DNA of 8,833 nucleotides from Desulfobacterales bacterium CG23_combo_of_CG06-09_8_20_14_all_51_8 (GCA_002772195.1 PCSG01000161.1:16995-25827); one strand, 5' to 3'; positions 1 through 7,127 are shown, counted from the first letter of the stretch. Made by a program: numbers and translations. Notes: generated by a model not told the origin, from the letters alone.

Positions 1-8
1 GCAGGTAT

Positions 9-3000
9 ATGAACTCAAATCTCTCAAATAAAGTGATCGTGGTTTTAGGGGCCGGCCGCTGCGGCACCTCCTTGGTAATGCAGATTCTTTCCCGTCTTGG
101 TATGTCTGTGTCTGAAAGTTTGGTCCCTGCCAAAGCTCATAACCCAGAAGGGCCTATGGAAGATCAGGATCTGGCCAATATTTATGATAATTTTTTGTTA
201 CCTAAGATAGGATCAAAAAGGTTTTTGCCTCTTCCCTCTAATATTGCATTTAATGAATTTCAAAATTCGCTACAAAAAAAATTTGAAAAGATTTTGGTAA
301 AAAATATCAATACCTCAAACACAATCTGGGGATTCAAAGATCCTTTCACTTCTATTATTCTTCCTGTGTGGTTCAGCGTTTTCAATTCCGCATCTGTTAC
401 TCCGATTTTTCTTGTGTCGGTTAGGGACCCTGCCCATTCAGCGGTTTCCCGCTTTAAACATTTTAGTGTAGATAAATCAACTGGAGAACTGGCATGGCTG
501 GTCAATTATTGCGATGCTCTTCACCATACCGCCGCCGATTGCTTTATCATTCATTATGAAGACTGGTTCTCTCGGCCGGTTGACCTGGCCCAAGAATTGC
601 TCTCCTACACAGGTCTGGATCAATATTTCACAGGCAACATAGATAAAGCCATAAAGGGCTTTGTCAAACCTAATTTGAACCGGGCTGTATATGAAGAGTA
701 TGAGGTTCAAAATGAGTGTGTGAGGAAACTCTATGCTGTGCTAAAAGATTGTCGGGGAAATGAATTTGACCGGGAGCGGCTTATGGCCGTGGTCAAGGAA
801 TGCCGCAATGCCATGAATGGATTCAAGGGATGGTATATGGAGGCACAGAAATATATCGGGCAGCAGGCACAGACCCGGGGGTTGCTGGACAAAGAGCGGG
901 CGCGGACAGAGGAGTTGGAATTAAGATTGGTTAAAGAGCAGGAGATTAAGAAAAATGAGATATTGCAACTTGCCCACAAGAAAGGTGTTTTGGAGCAGGA
1001 GAAGGAAAAAGCGTTAAAGGAAAACCAGGAGCAGCTAAAACACCTGAGTGAGGAATTGAATCAGTCGAGGAAAAGGTTTGAAGAACAAAACAAAGAGATA
1101 CAGAGTCTATATGAGCAGCCGCTTCTGGAAAAAGATAAACGTATTGCAGCCATGCAGGTTGAACTGCATGACATCATTGTTGAAAATAATAAGTATTTAA
1201 AACAGTTAAAAGATTTGAGTGATGAACTGCATGGGTTGCGTAGCAATTTGAGCTCCATGCAGAACGAGCTGGCACAGGTCAAGCAGGAAAAGGAAAAAAC
1301 GTTAAAGGAAAATAAGGACCAGCTAAAAGGTTTGCACGACGAACAAGAAAATTTGCGCATCCGCATGCGTTCGATACAAAATGAGCTTTCTGAAATCAAT
1401 AAAGCTAAGACAGCCCTGGAGCAGACAAGAGAAAAGGAACAGAAGGAAAAGCAGGGGCAGTTGACGCAAGCTCAGGCTGAGGTGAATAATTTAAGAAAGG
1501 AATTGGAGCGGGTTTCAGCCCTGGAGCAGGAAACGGAAAAGACGTTAAAGGAAAAGCAGGATCAGTTGGCGCAGGCGCAGGCTGAGGTGGATAATTTAAA
1601 AAAGGAGTTGGGGCGGGTTTCAGCCCTGGAGCAGGCGAGGGAAAAGGAACTGAAGGAAAACCAGGGTCAGTTGAGGCAGGCTCAGGCTGAGGTGGATAAT
1701 TTAAGAAAGGAGTTGGAGCGGGCTTCAGCCTTGGAGCAGGCACGAGAAAAGAAAAATCATCAGGCTTTGCAGCAAAAAGAAATGGTTCATCATTACAGGC
1801 AGTTTATTAAACGTCTTTACACACTCATCATGTCTCTTGAAAAAGATTATTTTGCTATAAAAAATTCATATACCTGGCGCGTCGGAGATTTTCTGGTTCG
1901 GGGAATGGAGTTGCTTTTATTTAGAAAAAAACGCCCGCTGGCCACGGATCATCTTGAACGGATATTTCAAGAGTACAGAGCAAAAATGCCGGTCTTTGAG
2001 CCTGATCAGAAAGAGCTGGCTCAATTCAAAAAATGGGTGAAACAGATTGAGAAGGATTTTATTGATTTATTTGCTTCAAAACGCTGGAAGGTAGGAAATG
2101 GTTTTGTTTTTATAATCGGGGGCACGCGTTTTAGCAGAAAAAAATCTACCGCAAGAGATCACATAGATCGTATTTTAAAACATTTTGAGGAGGAGAATAA
2201 GGATAAAAATTCGATAAAAATCCCCCCTCTGGAGCCTAAACAATTCCCTCGGCAAATTGATTCCGAAGATAACAAAAAAGCTGATTCGCACAAAGGGGGC
2301 AGGCGGGTCTCAAAACCAAAAATATCTGTAATTATTCCTGTTTTTAATAAAAGAGAATATGTTGAATCGTGCATCAATTCCTTGTTTCAAAAGGAATATG
2401 AAAATTTAGAAGTCATTTGCGTAAACGATGCATCCAAGGATGGAAGTGAGTCCATTCTTCAGACGTGTGCGCGAAATGATTCCCGGGTTCGTGTTTTTTC
2501 GCACAAAGACAATAGCGGGGCCAGTGTTGCAAGAAATACGGGTATATCTCTATCCGATGGAAAGTATCTGCTTTTTCTGGATGCGGATGATATTATTGCT
2601 GAAAATGCCCTGGCAGAAATGGCGGAAATAGCAGAGGAACAGCATGCGGACATTGTGCGCGGTAAAATCACCGGGATAATGCCTGACGGGTCAAACCGCC
2701 AACTTGCAGCCGAACATTTATTGCATACGGGAATGAAATACAGGGTCAAATGGGCTGAAGAAGAATCATTGTGGTTTTACTGGTATTTTACCGCCAATTT
2801 ATATAATGCTCAATTTATCAAAAAAAATCGCATCATTTTTCCTCGAAATATGAGAAATGAAGACCCGTTTTTCCTCTGCCGCTGTTTTCTTGCCGCTGAA
2901 AATATCTGTTTATATCCCGATATCACCTATTATTACCGGATCGGAGCAGAACAGGCTAAAAAAACACCCAGTTTGAGTTTTTTGACCGGCTGGTCGATGG

Positions 3001-3302
3001 GGAATTACTATCTTTACCAGCTTTTTCAAACGCAATATGTGCAATCACAATATTTTATGCTGCACTTCCCCAGCCTTCTTGCCCATTCCCAAAATACGGT
3101 AAAGCATCTTGACAGGGAGGCGGCTTGCGGCATTCTTAAATACATCAACCTGATATTTTCCCATGCAAATATGGACTATTATACAAATCCGAATTCACAG
3201 CCATGGACAAGGAAAAGACGATTGGATAAAAAATACATCGATTATGTTCAAGTATTGCAGTCTCAGCCTCTTGAAAAAATTTATGATTATCTGGCTCGAT
3301 AG
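9..3302 (+). CDS. Sulfotransferase-like / coiled-coil / family 2 glycosyltransferase fusion protein
   Basis: The 1097-residue protein has three parts. Residues 8-210 look like a PAPS-dependent sulfotransferase: a 5'-phosphosulfate loop GAGRCGTS at 14-21, NPEGPMED at 45-52, WGFKDP at 107-112, and a 3'-phosphate-binding strand VRDP at 138-141 with R139 and S147 spaced as in the family. Residues 292-605 are Glu/Lys/Gln/Leu-rich coiled coil, with one proline (P371) and then none until the linker. A duplicated linker module follows at 610-726. Residues 770-1097 are a GT-A family 2 glycosyltransferase: ISVIIPVFN from 772, DADD at 858-861 (metal and nucleotide-sugar binding), and ED at 951-952 as likely catalytic base. 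No signal peptide or membrane segment is visible, so it should be cytoplasmic or peripheral. The ATG has only a short AGG three bases upstream, and the window begins 8 bases before it, so an earlier in-frame start is not excluded. The first gene of the visible run, it probably sulfates and elongates the exported glycan; acceptor and sugar are unknown. Confidence 0.88.
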   Translation: MNSNLSNKVIVVLGAGRCGTSLVMQILSRLGMSVSESLVPAKAHNPEGPMEDQDLANIYDNFLLPKIGSKRFLPLPSNIAFNEFQNSLQKKFEKILVKNINTSNTIWGFKDPFTSIILPVWFSVFNSASVTPIFLVSVRDPAHSAVSRFKHFSVDKSTGELAWLVNYCDALHHTAADCFIIHYEDWFSRPVDLAQELLSYTGLDQYFTGNIDKAIKGFVKPNLNRAVYEEYEVQNECVRKLYAVLKDCRGNEFDRERLMAVVKECRNAMNGFKGWYMEAQKYIGQQAQTRGLLDKERARTEELELRLVKEQEIKKNEILQLAHKKGVLEQEKEKALKENQEQLKHLSEELNQSRKRFEEQNKEIQSLYEQPLLEKDKRIAAMQVELHDIIVENNKYLKQLKDLSDELHGLRSNLSSMQNELAQVKQEKEKTLKENKDQLKGLHDEQENLRIRMRSIQNELSEINKAKTALEQTREKEQKEKQGQLTQAQAEVNNLRKELERVSALEQETEKTLKEKQDQLAQAQAEVDNLKKELGRVSALEQAREKELKENQGQLRQAQAEVDNLRKELERASALEQAREKKNHQALQQKEMVHHYRQFIKRLYTLIMSLEKDYFAIKNSYTWRVGDFLVRGMELLLFRKKRPLATDHLERIFQEYRAKMPVFEPDQKELAQFKKWVKQIEKDFIDLFASKRWKVGNGFVFIIGGTRFSRKKSTARDHIDRILKHFEEENKDKNSIKIPPLEPKQFPRQIDSEDNKKADSHKGGRRVSKPKISVIIPVFNKREYVESCINSLFQKEYENLEVICVNDASKDGSESILQTCARNDSRVRVFSHKDNSGASVARNTGISLSDGKYLLFLDADDIIAENALAEMAEIAEEQHADIVRGKITGIMPDGSNRQLAAEHLLHTGMKYRVKWAEEESLWFYWYFTANLYNAQFIKKNRIIFPRNMRNEDPFFLCRCFLAAENICLYPDITYYYRIGAEQAKKTPSLSFLTGWSMGNYYLYQLFQTQYVQSQYFMLHFPSLLAHSQNTVKHLDREAACGILKYINLIFSHANMDYYTNPNSQPWTRKRRLDKKYIDYVQVLQSQPLEKIYDYLAR
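1410..1751 (+). repeat. In-phase 105-bp tandem repeats coding for coiled coil
   Basis: Two full 105-bp units lie at 1464-1568 and 1569-1673. A third begins at 1674 and stays alike to 1751, and half a unit precedes the array at 1410-1463. Each unit codes for 35 residues, exactly five heptads, with the shared segments QAQAEV, NLRKEL and SALEQ. Similarity is high at DNA level too, which suggests fairly recent duplication. An older, more diverged pair in the same coil is seen at 993-1040 and 1281-1328, where 12 of 16 codons give the same residue. Because the unit is a whole number of codons and heptads, gain or loss of a unit would change coil length without breaking the reading frame. Confidence 0.85.
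1836..2186 (+). repeat. Diverged internal duplication of a 47-residue linker module
   Basis: Residues 610-656 (bases 1836-1976) and 680-726 (bases 2046-2186) of the fusion protein align without gaps over 47 positions, with 15 identities by eye and many conservative changes. Shared landmarks are [LI]EKD at the start, a W-[RK]-V-G core, and D-H-[LI]-[ED]-R-I near the end. The copies start 70 residues apart and sit between the coiled coil and the glycosyltransferase domain. DNA similarity is low, so this duplication is older than the 105-bp repeats. I recall tryptophan-arginine segments of this kind between coils and glycosyltransferase domains in other large bacterial proteins, but their function is not known to me. 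Confidence 0.7.
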
Positions 3303-3334
3303 ATAGGATATTGGAAAATTTTAACTTCAGGTTT

Positions 3335-3341
3335 GAAGGGA
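3335..3341 (+). promoter_or_regulatory. Ribosome binding site deciding a GTG start
   Basis: GAAGGGA ends six bases before the GTG at 3348. A longer reading would begin at TTG 3333, but that codon lies directly before this purine tract and has no comparable site of its own. GTG 3348 is therefore preferred for the downstream glycosyltransferase. Confidence 0.65.
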
Positions 3342-3347
3342 TATTTT

Positions 3348-4376
3348 GTGAAGTCACCGATTTCCGTCATTATACCCATATACAATGTAGAACCTTATCT
3401 TTGCCAGTGCCTCGAATCCGTTATTGCCCAGAGTTTTTCCGATTTCGAAGTCATCGGCATCAATGACAAATCCGGCGATAATTCCGCATCTATTTTTGAA
3501 CAATTTCTGGAAAAAGACAGCCGGTTCAAATTGATTCATCACAGCGAAAATCTGGGCCTGCCAAGCGCTAGAAATTCCGGCATCTCCCAAGCAACAGGAG
3601 AATATCTGTTTTTTCTGGATTCTGATGACTGGATTTCACCGCATGCGCTAAAGCTTTTATTTGAGCTTCTACAAAAAGACAAGGTCGATGTCGCCATCGG
3701 CGGAACGCTTAAATGCTACGAAGAATCAGGCAAAGCACTTTGTCGGAACCATGCCTATTATATGGAAGGGGATTTGCACAGGGTCACTATTTTTGATACG
3801 CCGCAGTTAAACTGGTCAGTGATTTCATGTAATAAGTTGATAAAGCGGGATTTTATCCAAAAAAACAATCTTTATTTCAGCCCGGAGCCCAGAAGGTTTG
3901 AAGATATGCTGACCTATAAGTGGTATCTTTCAGGGGCAAAAGTATCCCTGACAACAGATATCACATATTTTTACCGGCAGCGTTCGACAAAAAACGCCAA
4001 TGGCTCTATCATGCAGACAAAAGACATTTCTGTGATGAGAGACAAATTTCTAGCATTTGCCGATATCACCGAATTTATGCTTGAGACTGGATATTTTAAC
4101 TCCAAATATGATCCTATAAACTCGGAATTTTCTTTCACGAATTTGCCACGGGCGCTTTCGTGGATATTGCCCTATGTTGTAAATAATTACTCTGAAACCA
4201 TGGACGGGGCGGAATCGTTAAAGTCTGTATTCCATGCTTTCAAGAGATTATGCCTCCTTTTTCCAATGACCTATGTTGAAACCATGCCAACTAATCTACA
4301 AACTGCATACAATTATATTGTTAAATACGAACTGAATGAGGCAATAAAAAAAATCAGCAGTCTTTATAAAAAATAA
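3348..4376 (+). CDS. Family 2 glycosyltransferase
   Basis: A 342-residue cytoplasmic glycosyltransferase of the GT-A fold, expected to transfer a sugar from a nucleotide-sugar donor onto a growing lipid-linked glycan. The N-terminal domain opens with ISVIIPIYN a few residues after the start; DSDD at 91-94 is the metal/donor motif, and FED with E185 and D186 is the likely catalytic-base region. The usual NDGS next to the donor site reads NDKS here. The region around FED and the following DITYFYR resembles the equivalent part of the fusion protein upstream (NED, DITYYYR), so the two are probably paralogues. GTG 3348 is chosen over TTG 3333 because of the well-placed ribosome binding site. It lies 45 bp after the fusion gene and 46 bp before the permease gene. 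Donor and acceptor cannot be read from sequence. Confidence 0.88.
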   Translation: MKSPISVIIPIYNVEPYLCQCLESVIAQSFSDFEVIGINDKSGDNSASIFEQFLEKDSRFKLIHHSENLGLPSARNSGISQATGEYLFFLDSDDWISPHALKLLFELLQKDKVDVAIGGTLKCYEESGKALCRNHAYYMEGDLHRVTIFDTPQLNWSVISCNKLIKRDFIQKNNLYFSPEPRRFEDMLTYKWYLSGAKVSLTTDITYFYRQRSTKNANGSIMQTKDISVMRDKFLAFADITEFMLETGYFNSKYDPINSEFSFTNLPRALSWILPYVVNNYSETMDGAESLKSVFHAFKRLCLLFPMTYVETMPTNLQTAYNYIVKYELNEAIKKISSLYKK

Positions 4377-4394
4377 AAATCTAAAATATTATAA

Positions 4395-4407
4395 AATTGT
4401 TACAATT
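4395..4407 (+). repeat. Short palindrome in the AT-rich gap before the permease gene
   Basis: AATTGT-T-ACAATT is a perfect 6-bp inverted repeat around one base, inside a 46-bp gap made almost wholly of A and T. TATAAA at 4390-4395 resembles a -10 element, but no -35 hexamer is visible at the right distance. It could be a protein-binding site, a weak internal promoter, or chance in AT-rich DNA. Confidence 0.3.
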
Positions 4408-4422
4408 AAAAATGGAAATATA

Positions 4423-5208
4423 ATGTTACGCGCTACCAAAGATATCTGGGAGAACCGACATGCTTTGCGCAGTCAATTTTATGTAAACATCAAAACCACC
4501 GTAGCCACAACCCGCCTGGGGCTTCTCTGGTGGATTTTAGATCCTTTGCTCCTCATGCTGATATATTATTTTGTAGTGAAAGTTATTTTTGACCGGGGGG
4601 GGCCTAATTATCATTTGTTCGCTCTTTGCGGCATTGTTACGTGGCAGTCATTTTCCCGTTCCATTACGCTCTGTACCAGTTCCCTGACCAGCAATGCCGG
4701 ATTGATCAAGCAGGCGTTGGTGCCAATGGTGCTTTATGTGATTATTTCACCGCTGGTGCAGGCTTTTTTTTATTTGATTGGTCTGATGATCATCATGGTC
4801 TGGAACTGGCCAGTCTTGGGGTTCCAGACCATTGGGGTGTTTATCCTTGTTTTTTTGATGGTTCTCATGTCTTTTGCCATAGGGTTGTTTTTATCGATAT
4901 TTGAAGTTTATATTCGTGATACGGGGAAATTATTATCTTATATCCTGCGGTTTGGGTTTTATATCAGCCCAATACTATATTCTCCTGACCGAATATACGA
5001 GATCGCATCCATTCCTGATTATGCGAAAACTCTTTATTCTTTAAATCCAATGGTCCATTTTATCACAGCGGTGAGGGATCTTCTCTTTTTTGGGCGGATG
5101 TTTGATTACCTTCCAATTGTGATTACATTTGGCGTTACCCTCTGCATCATGCAGATTGGGTTGGTTTTTTTTCGTCGGGTATCGCCCTATGTCCCTAAAA
5201 TGATATAG
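4423..5208 (+). CDS. wzm: ABC-2 type polysaccharide export permease (Wzm/KpsM/TagG family)
   Basis: A 261-residue inner-membrane protein of usual family length. It would pair as a dimer with the ATPase encoded next to move the finished lipid-linked glycan across the inner membrane. The N-terminus is an amphipathic cytoplasmic stretch running into LGLLWWILDPLLLMLIYYF, typical of this family; about six hydrophobic segments follow, near residues 32-56, 66-88, 100-128, 138-165, 171-187 and 229-250. The segments FGFYISPILYSPD and LNPMVHFITAVRDLLF are also characteristic. The ATG is preceded by GGAA five bases upstream, a modest ribosome binding site. An unbroken run of eight G falls inside the gene at codons 58-60. 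The symbol reflects family membership; O-antigen, capsule and exopolysaccharide exporters cannot be separated from this alone. Confidence 0.92.
   Translation: MLRATKDIWENRHALRSQFYVNIKTTVATTRLGLLWWILDPLLLMLIYYFVVKVIFDRGGPNYHLFALCGIVTWQSFSRSITLCTSSLTSNAGLIKQALVPMVLYVIISPLVQAFFYLIGLMIIMVWNWPVLGFQTIGVFILVFLMVLMSFAIGLFLSIFEVYIRDTGKLLSYILRFGFYISPILYSPDRIYEIASIPDYAKTLYSLNPMVHFITAVRDLLFFGRMFDYLPIVITFGVTLCIMQIGLVFFRRVSPYVPKMI
4595..4602 (+). repeat. Run of eight G inside the permease gene
   Basis: GACC is followed by eight consecutive G, coding for Arg58-Gly59-Gly60 of the export permease. Gain or loss of one G would shift the frame before most membrane segments. Such tracts in surface-glycan genes are sometimes phase-variable, but eight is short for that. 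Confidence 0.6.
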
Positions 5209-5223
5209 TGAATTGCATATCGC

Positions 5224-5228
5224 AGGGT
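5224..5228 (+). promoter_or_regulatory. Ribosome binding site of the ATPase gene
   Basis: AGGGT lies four bases before ATG 5233. Other in-frame starts are TTG 5230, too close to this site, and ATG 5239, ten bases from it. ATG 5233 is preferred; ATG 5239 remains possible and would remove only two residues. Confidence 0.5.
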
Positions 5229-5232
5229 TTTG

Positions 5233-6057
5233 ATGTTTATGTCTGAAATTTTAATTAATGCCGTCTCGCAGCCCGTAAAAGCCCCACAGCCCATGGTAAC
5301 CTTTTCTAACGTGGGGCTCTGTTTCCAGAAACACGCTTCAATTTTTGATCTGCTCTTTGGGAGGAAAAAGAAAGACCGTGAGTTCTGGGCTCTTCAGAAT
5401 ATTTCCTTTACTGTCTGTGAAGGCGACACCATAGGTATTATCGGACGCAACGGCTCAGGTAAGAGTACTTTGTCTCTGGTCTGCACAAAAATCTATCGTC
5501 CGGACAGGGGGAAGGTGGAAATCAACGGACGGGTTCAACTCCTGGCCCTGGGCGTAGGATTTGAAAAGCAGCTTTCCGGACGGGAAAATGTGTATATCAA
5601 TGGGAGCCTCATGGGCCTGAAATTTTCCGAAATCAGGCGGCAGATAGATGATATTGAGGCGTTTGCCGATATCGGGGATTTTATGGATGAGCAGATGCGC
5701 ACTTATTCCAGCGGCATGAAAAGCCGCCTGGCTTTTGCCATTGCTACGGCCATCCGGCCTGAAATATTGATCCTGGATGAGGTCCTGGCTACTGGAGACA
5801 AAGCATTTCAGGATAAAGCCATGGAGAGAATGAAGAATTTGCAATCCCTTGCCAGGTGCGCCCTTGTTATCTCTCATAATCCAGCCCAGCTCAGAAAATT
5901 ATGCAATAAAGTCATCTGGCTGGAAAAGGGAAAAATAGTCATGCAGGGTGATCCGGAAACCGTGTTGAGTGCCTATAGCGCTTTTTGCGCAAATCCCAAA
6001 GAATGGATGGCAAAAAATAATGAGGAACCCAATCATCCAAAAATAATAGTAAATTAA
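5233..6057 (+). CDS. wzt: ABC transporter ATPase for polysaccharide export (short Wzt/KpsT/TagH type)
   Basis: A 274-residue nucleotide-binding protein that would power the permease encoded just upstream, bound to its cytoplasmic face. Visible motifs are Walker A GRNGSGKST at 71-79, the signature region YSSGM at 158-162, Walker B with ILILDE at 178-183, and the switch histidine H215 in ISHN. LLALGVGFEKQLSGRENVYINGSLMGL-like sequence between Walker A and the signature is diagnostic of the polysaccharide/teichoic-acid exporter group. The insert IFDLLFGRKKKDREFWAL before the first strand is also usual there. The protein ends soon after the ATPase fold, so it lacks the C-terminal carbohydrate-binding domain that E. 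coli O9a Wzt uses to recognise the capped chain end. Its TAA stop shares one base with the next ATG. Confidence 0.93.
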   Translation: MFMSEILINAVSQPVKAPQPMVTFSNVGLCFQKHASIFDLLFGRKKKDREFWALQNISFTVCEGDTIGIIGRNGSGKSTLSLVCTKIYRPDRGKVEINGRVQLLALGVGFEKQLSGRENVYINGSLMGLKFSEIRRQIDDIEAFADIGDFMDEQMRTYSSGMKSRLAFAIATAIRPEILILDEVLATGDKAFQDKAMERMKNLQSLARCALVISHNPAQLRKLCNKVIWLEKGKIVMQGDPETVLSAYSAFCANPKEWMAKNNEEPNHPKIIVN

Positions 6058-7016
6058 TGAACTCATTATCCATATCCCTGTCGTTATTTGAAGAGGCCCG
6101 GAGCTGTTATGCTGAAAAACAGTTTGCCGATGCCCGCCGATTGATTGAAGCATACCGGAAGTCCGTCCACTATGAACTTATTGAACATCAGGACCGCCGG
6201 AAGGGGCATGAGGTTATGGTGTCGGTGGTTATTGTTTCTTATAATGCCGGCGAAGGTTTGCTGGAATGTCTGGAATCACTTGCCGGACAGCTTGATAAGG
6301 ATTTCGAGATCATTCTGGTGGATAATGGCGGCAATGAGGAAATTCGATCACAGTTAGAATCCTATCCGCTGTTGTATCTTTCTCCTCCTGTCAATCTTCT
6401 GCCTTCCGAAGGCCGGAATCTCGGCGTCAGCTTTGCCAGGGGTCGCTATCTTGTTTTTATTGATGATGACGCCGTGGTACATTCGGATTATATTCAATAT
6501 GTGAAAAAAGCATGGAACTGTTTTGACTTCTTAGCCCTTAGAGGAAAAATCCTGCCTAAAGGGAGTTTTTCAAACAATTCTTTTACTGGTCATTATGATT
6601 TGGGAGAGTATCCAATACCTGCGGTTTTGATGACGGAAGGCAATATGGCGATAAGGAAAGAAGTTTTTACATCAGTGGGTGGTTTTGATCCGTTGCTTTT
6701 CGGCGGGGAAGGAACCGAGCTTTCCTGGCGCTGCTGGAAGCATTATCCTGATCAGGATATCTTCTACTGGCCGAAGATGATTATTTTTCATGATTTTGCC
6801 CAGGGGAATGCTCTTGTGGTTAAAAAGCAGCGCCATGCATTGGCAGCAGATTATTTTAATTATTTATCCCCTGAAATAAACAGCCTGGCCTCAGGTTATG
6901 GCAAATGGTATCAGGCCAGGCCTGGAGGAAAAATGGTTTATGATCAACGGGATTTGATGAGCAAGATTAAAGCCGGTATTCAGGAAAAATTTATTGCTTT
7001 AAAAAATAAATTATGA
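6057..7016 (+). CDS. Family 2 glycosyltransferase with an N-terminal helical extension
   Basis: A 319-residue cytoplasmic glycosyltransferase. The catalytic domain starts near residue 55 with VSVVIVSYN; DDD at 136-138 is the metal/donor motif, and GGEGTELSWR contains E218 and E221 in the place of the catalytic-base region. TEGNMAIRKEVF and GGFDPLLFGGEG are typical of this subgroup, which differs from the two upstream glycosyltransferases. The first 50 or so residues are predicted helical, with a short tetratricopeptide-like look (FEEARSCYAEKQFADARRLI). The start overlaps the ATPase stop (TAATG) with no strong ribosome binding site, suggesting translational coupling. Met54 is a possible alternative but would remove the whole extension. 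Its product is probably one linkage of the exported glycan; donor and acceptor are unknown. Confidence 0.88.
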   Translation: MNSLSISLSLFEEARSCYAEKQFADARRLIEAYRKSVHYELIEHQDRRKGHEVMVSVVIVSYNAGEGLLECLESLAGQLDKDFEIILVDNGGNEEIRSQLESYPLLYLSPPVNLLPSEGRNLGVSFARGRYLVFIDDDAVVHSDYIQYVKKAWNCFDFLALRGKILPKGSFSNNSFTGHYDLGEYPIPAVLMTEGNMAIRKEVFTSVGGFDPLLFGGEGTELSWRCWKHYPDQDIFYWPKMIIFHDFAQGNALVVKKQRHALAADYFNYLSPEINSLASGYGKWYQARPGGKMVYDQRDLMSKIKAGIQEKFIALKNKL

Positions 7017-7081
7017 ATGATTTTGAACCGTTTTTAAAGAATAGTGGTCATATAAGTCAGGGGACTATCGATCGCAAGTAA
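7013..7081 (+). pseudogene. 22-codon open frame overlapping the glycosyltransferase stop, possible gene remnant
   Basis: An ATG at 7013 overlaps the preceding TGA in the ATGA arrangement usual for the next gene of an operon. It opens a frame of 22 codons (MNDFEPFLKNSGHI... to ...TIDRK) that ends at TAA 7079-7081. The peptide is hydrophilic and reads like the beginning of a normal soluble protein rather than random sequence. After it the DNA becomes AT-rich and stop-filled in that frame, then runs into hairpins. I suspect the 5' end of a gene whose remainder was lost, but chance or a genuine micropeptide are possible. I do not recognise the family. Confidence 0.35.
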
Positions 7082-7127
7082 TTAATTTTACGCAAATAAT
7101 GATGAATAATAGGCGCGCCGATCCCGC

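Noticed and set aside
274..281. A8 run at 274 and T8 runs at 4764 and 5165 as slippage sites
   Set aside because: A and T runs of this length are expected in this base composition, and each sits in a normal coding context of Lys or Phe codons.
1405..1743. Minus-strand open frame coding for proline-rich repeats
   Set aside because: It is the complement of the 105-bp coiled-coil repeats; Leu/Glu/Gln-rich sense codons give Pro/Ala-rich antisense. There is no independent start signal and the sense protein is clearly real.
4626..4904. Plus-strand 92-codon frame inside the permease gene
   Set aside because: It overlaps conserved permease sequence entirely, its peptide is rich in His, Phe and Cys with no domain, and it is a frame shadow.
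5455..5877. Minus-strand 140-codon frame inside the ATPase gene
   Set aside because: It lies opposite the Walker A to H-loop region of a clear ABC ATPase and has no recognisable protein features.
7112..7119. GGCGCGCC palindrome
   Set aside because: An isolated 8-bp palindrome identical to a restriction site (AscI); no partner repeats or context give it a role.
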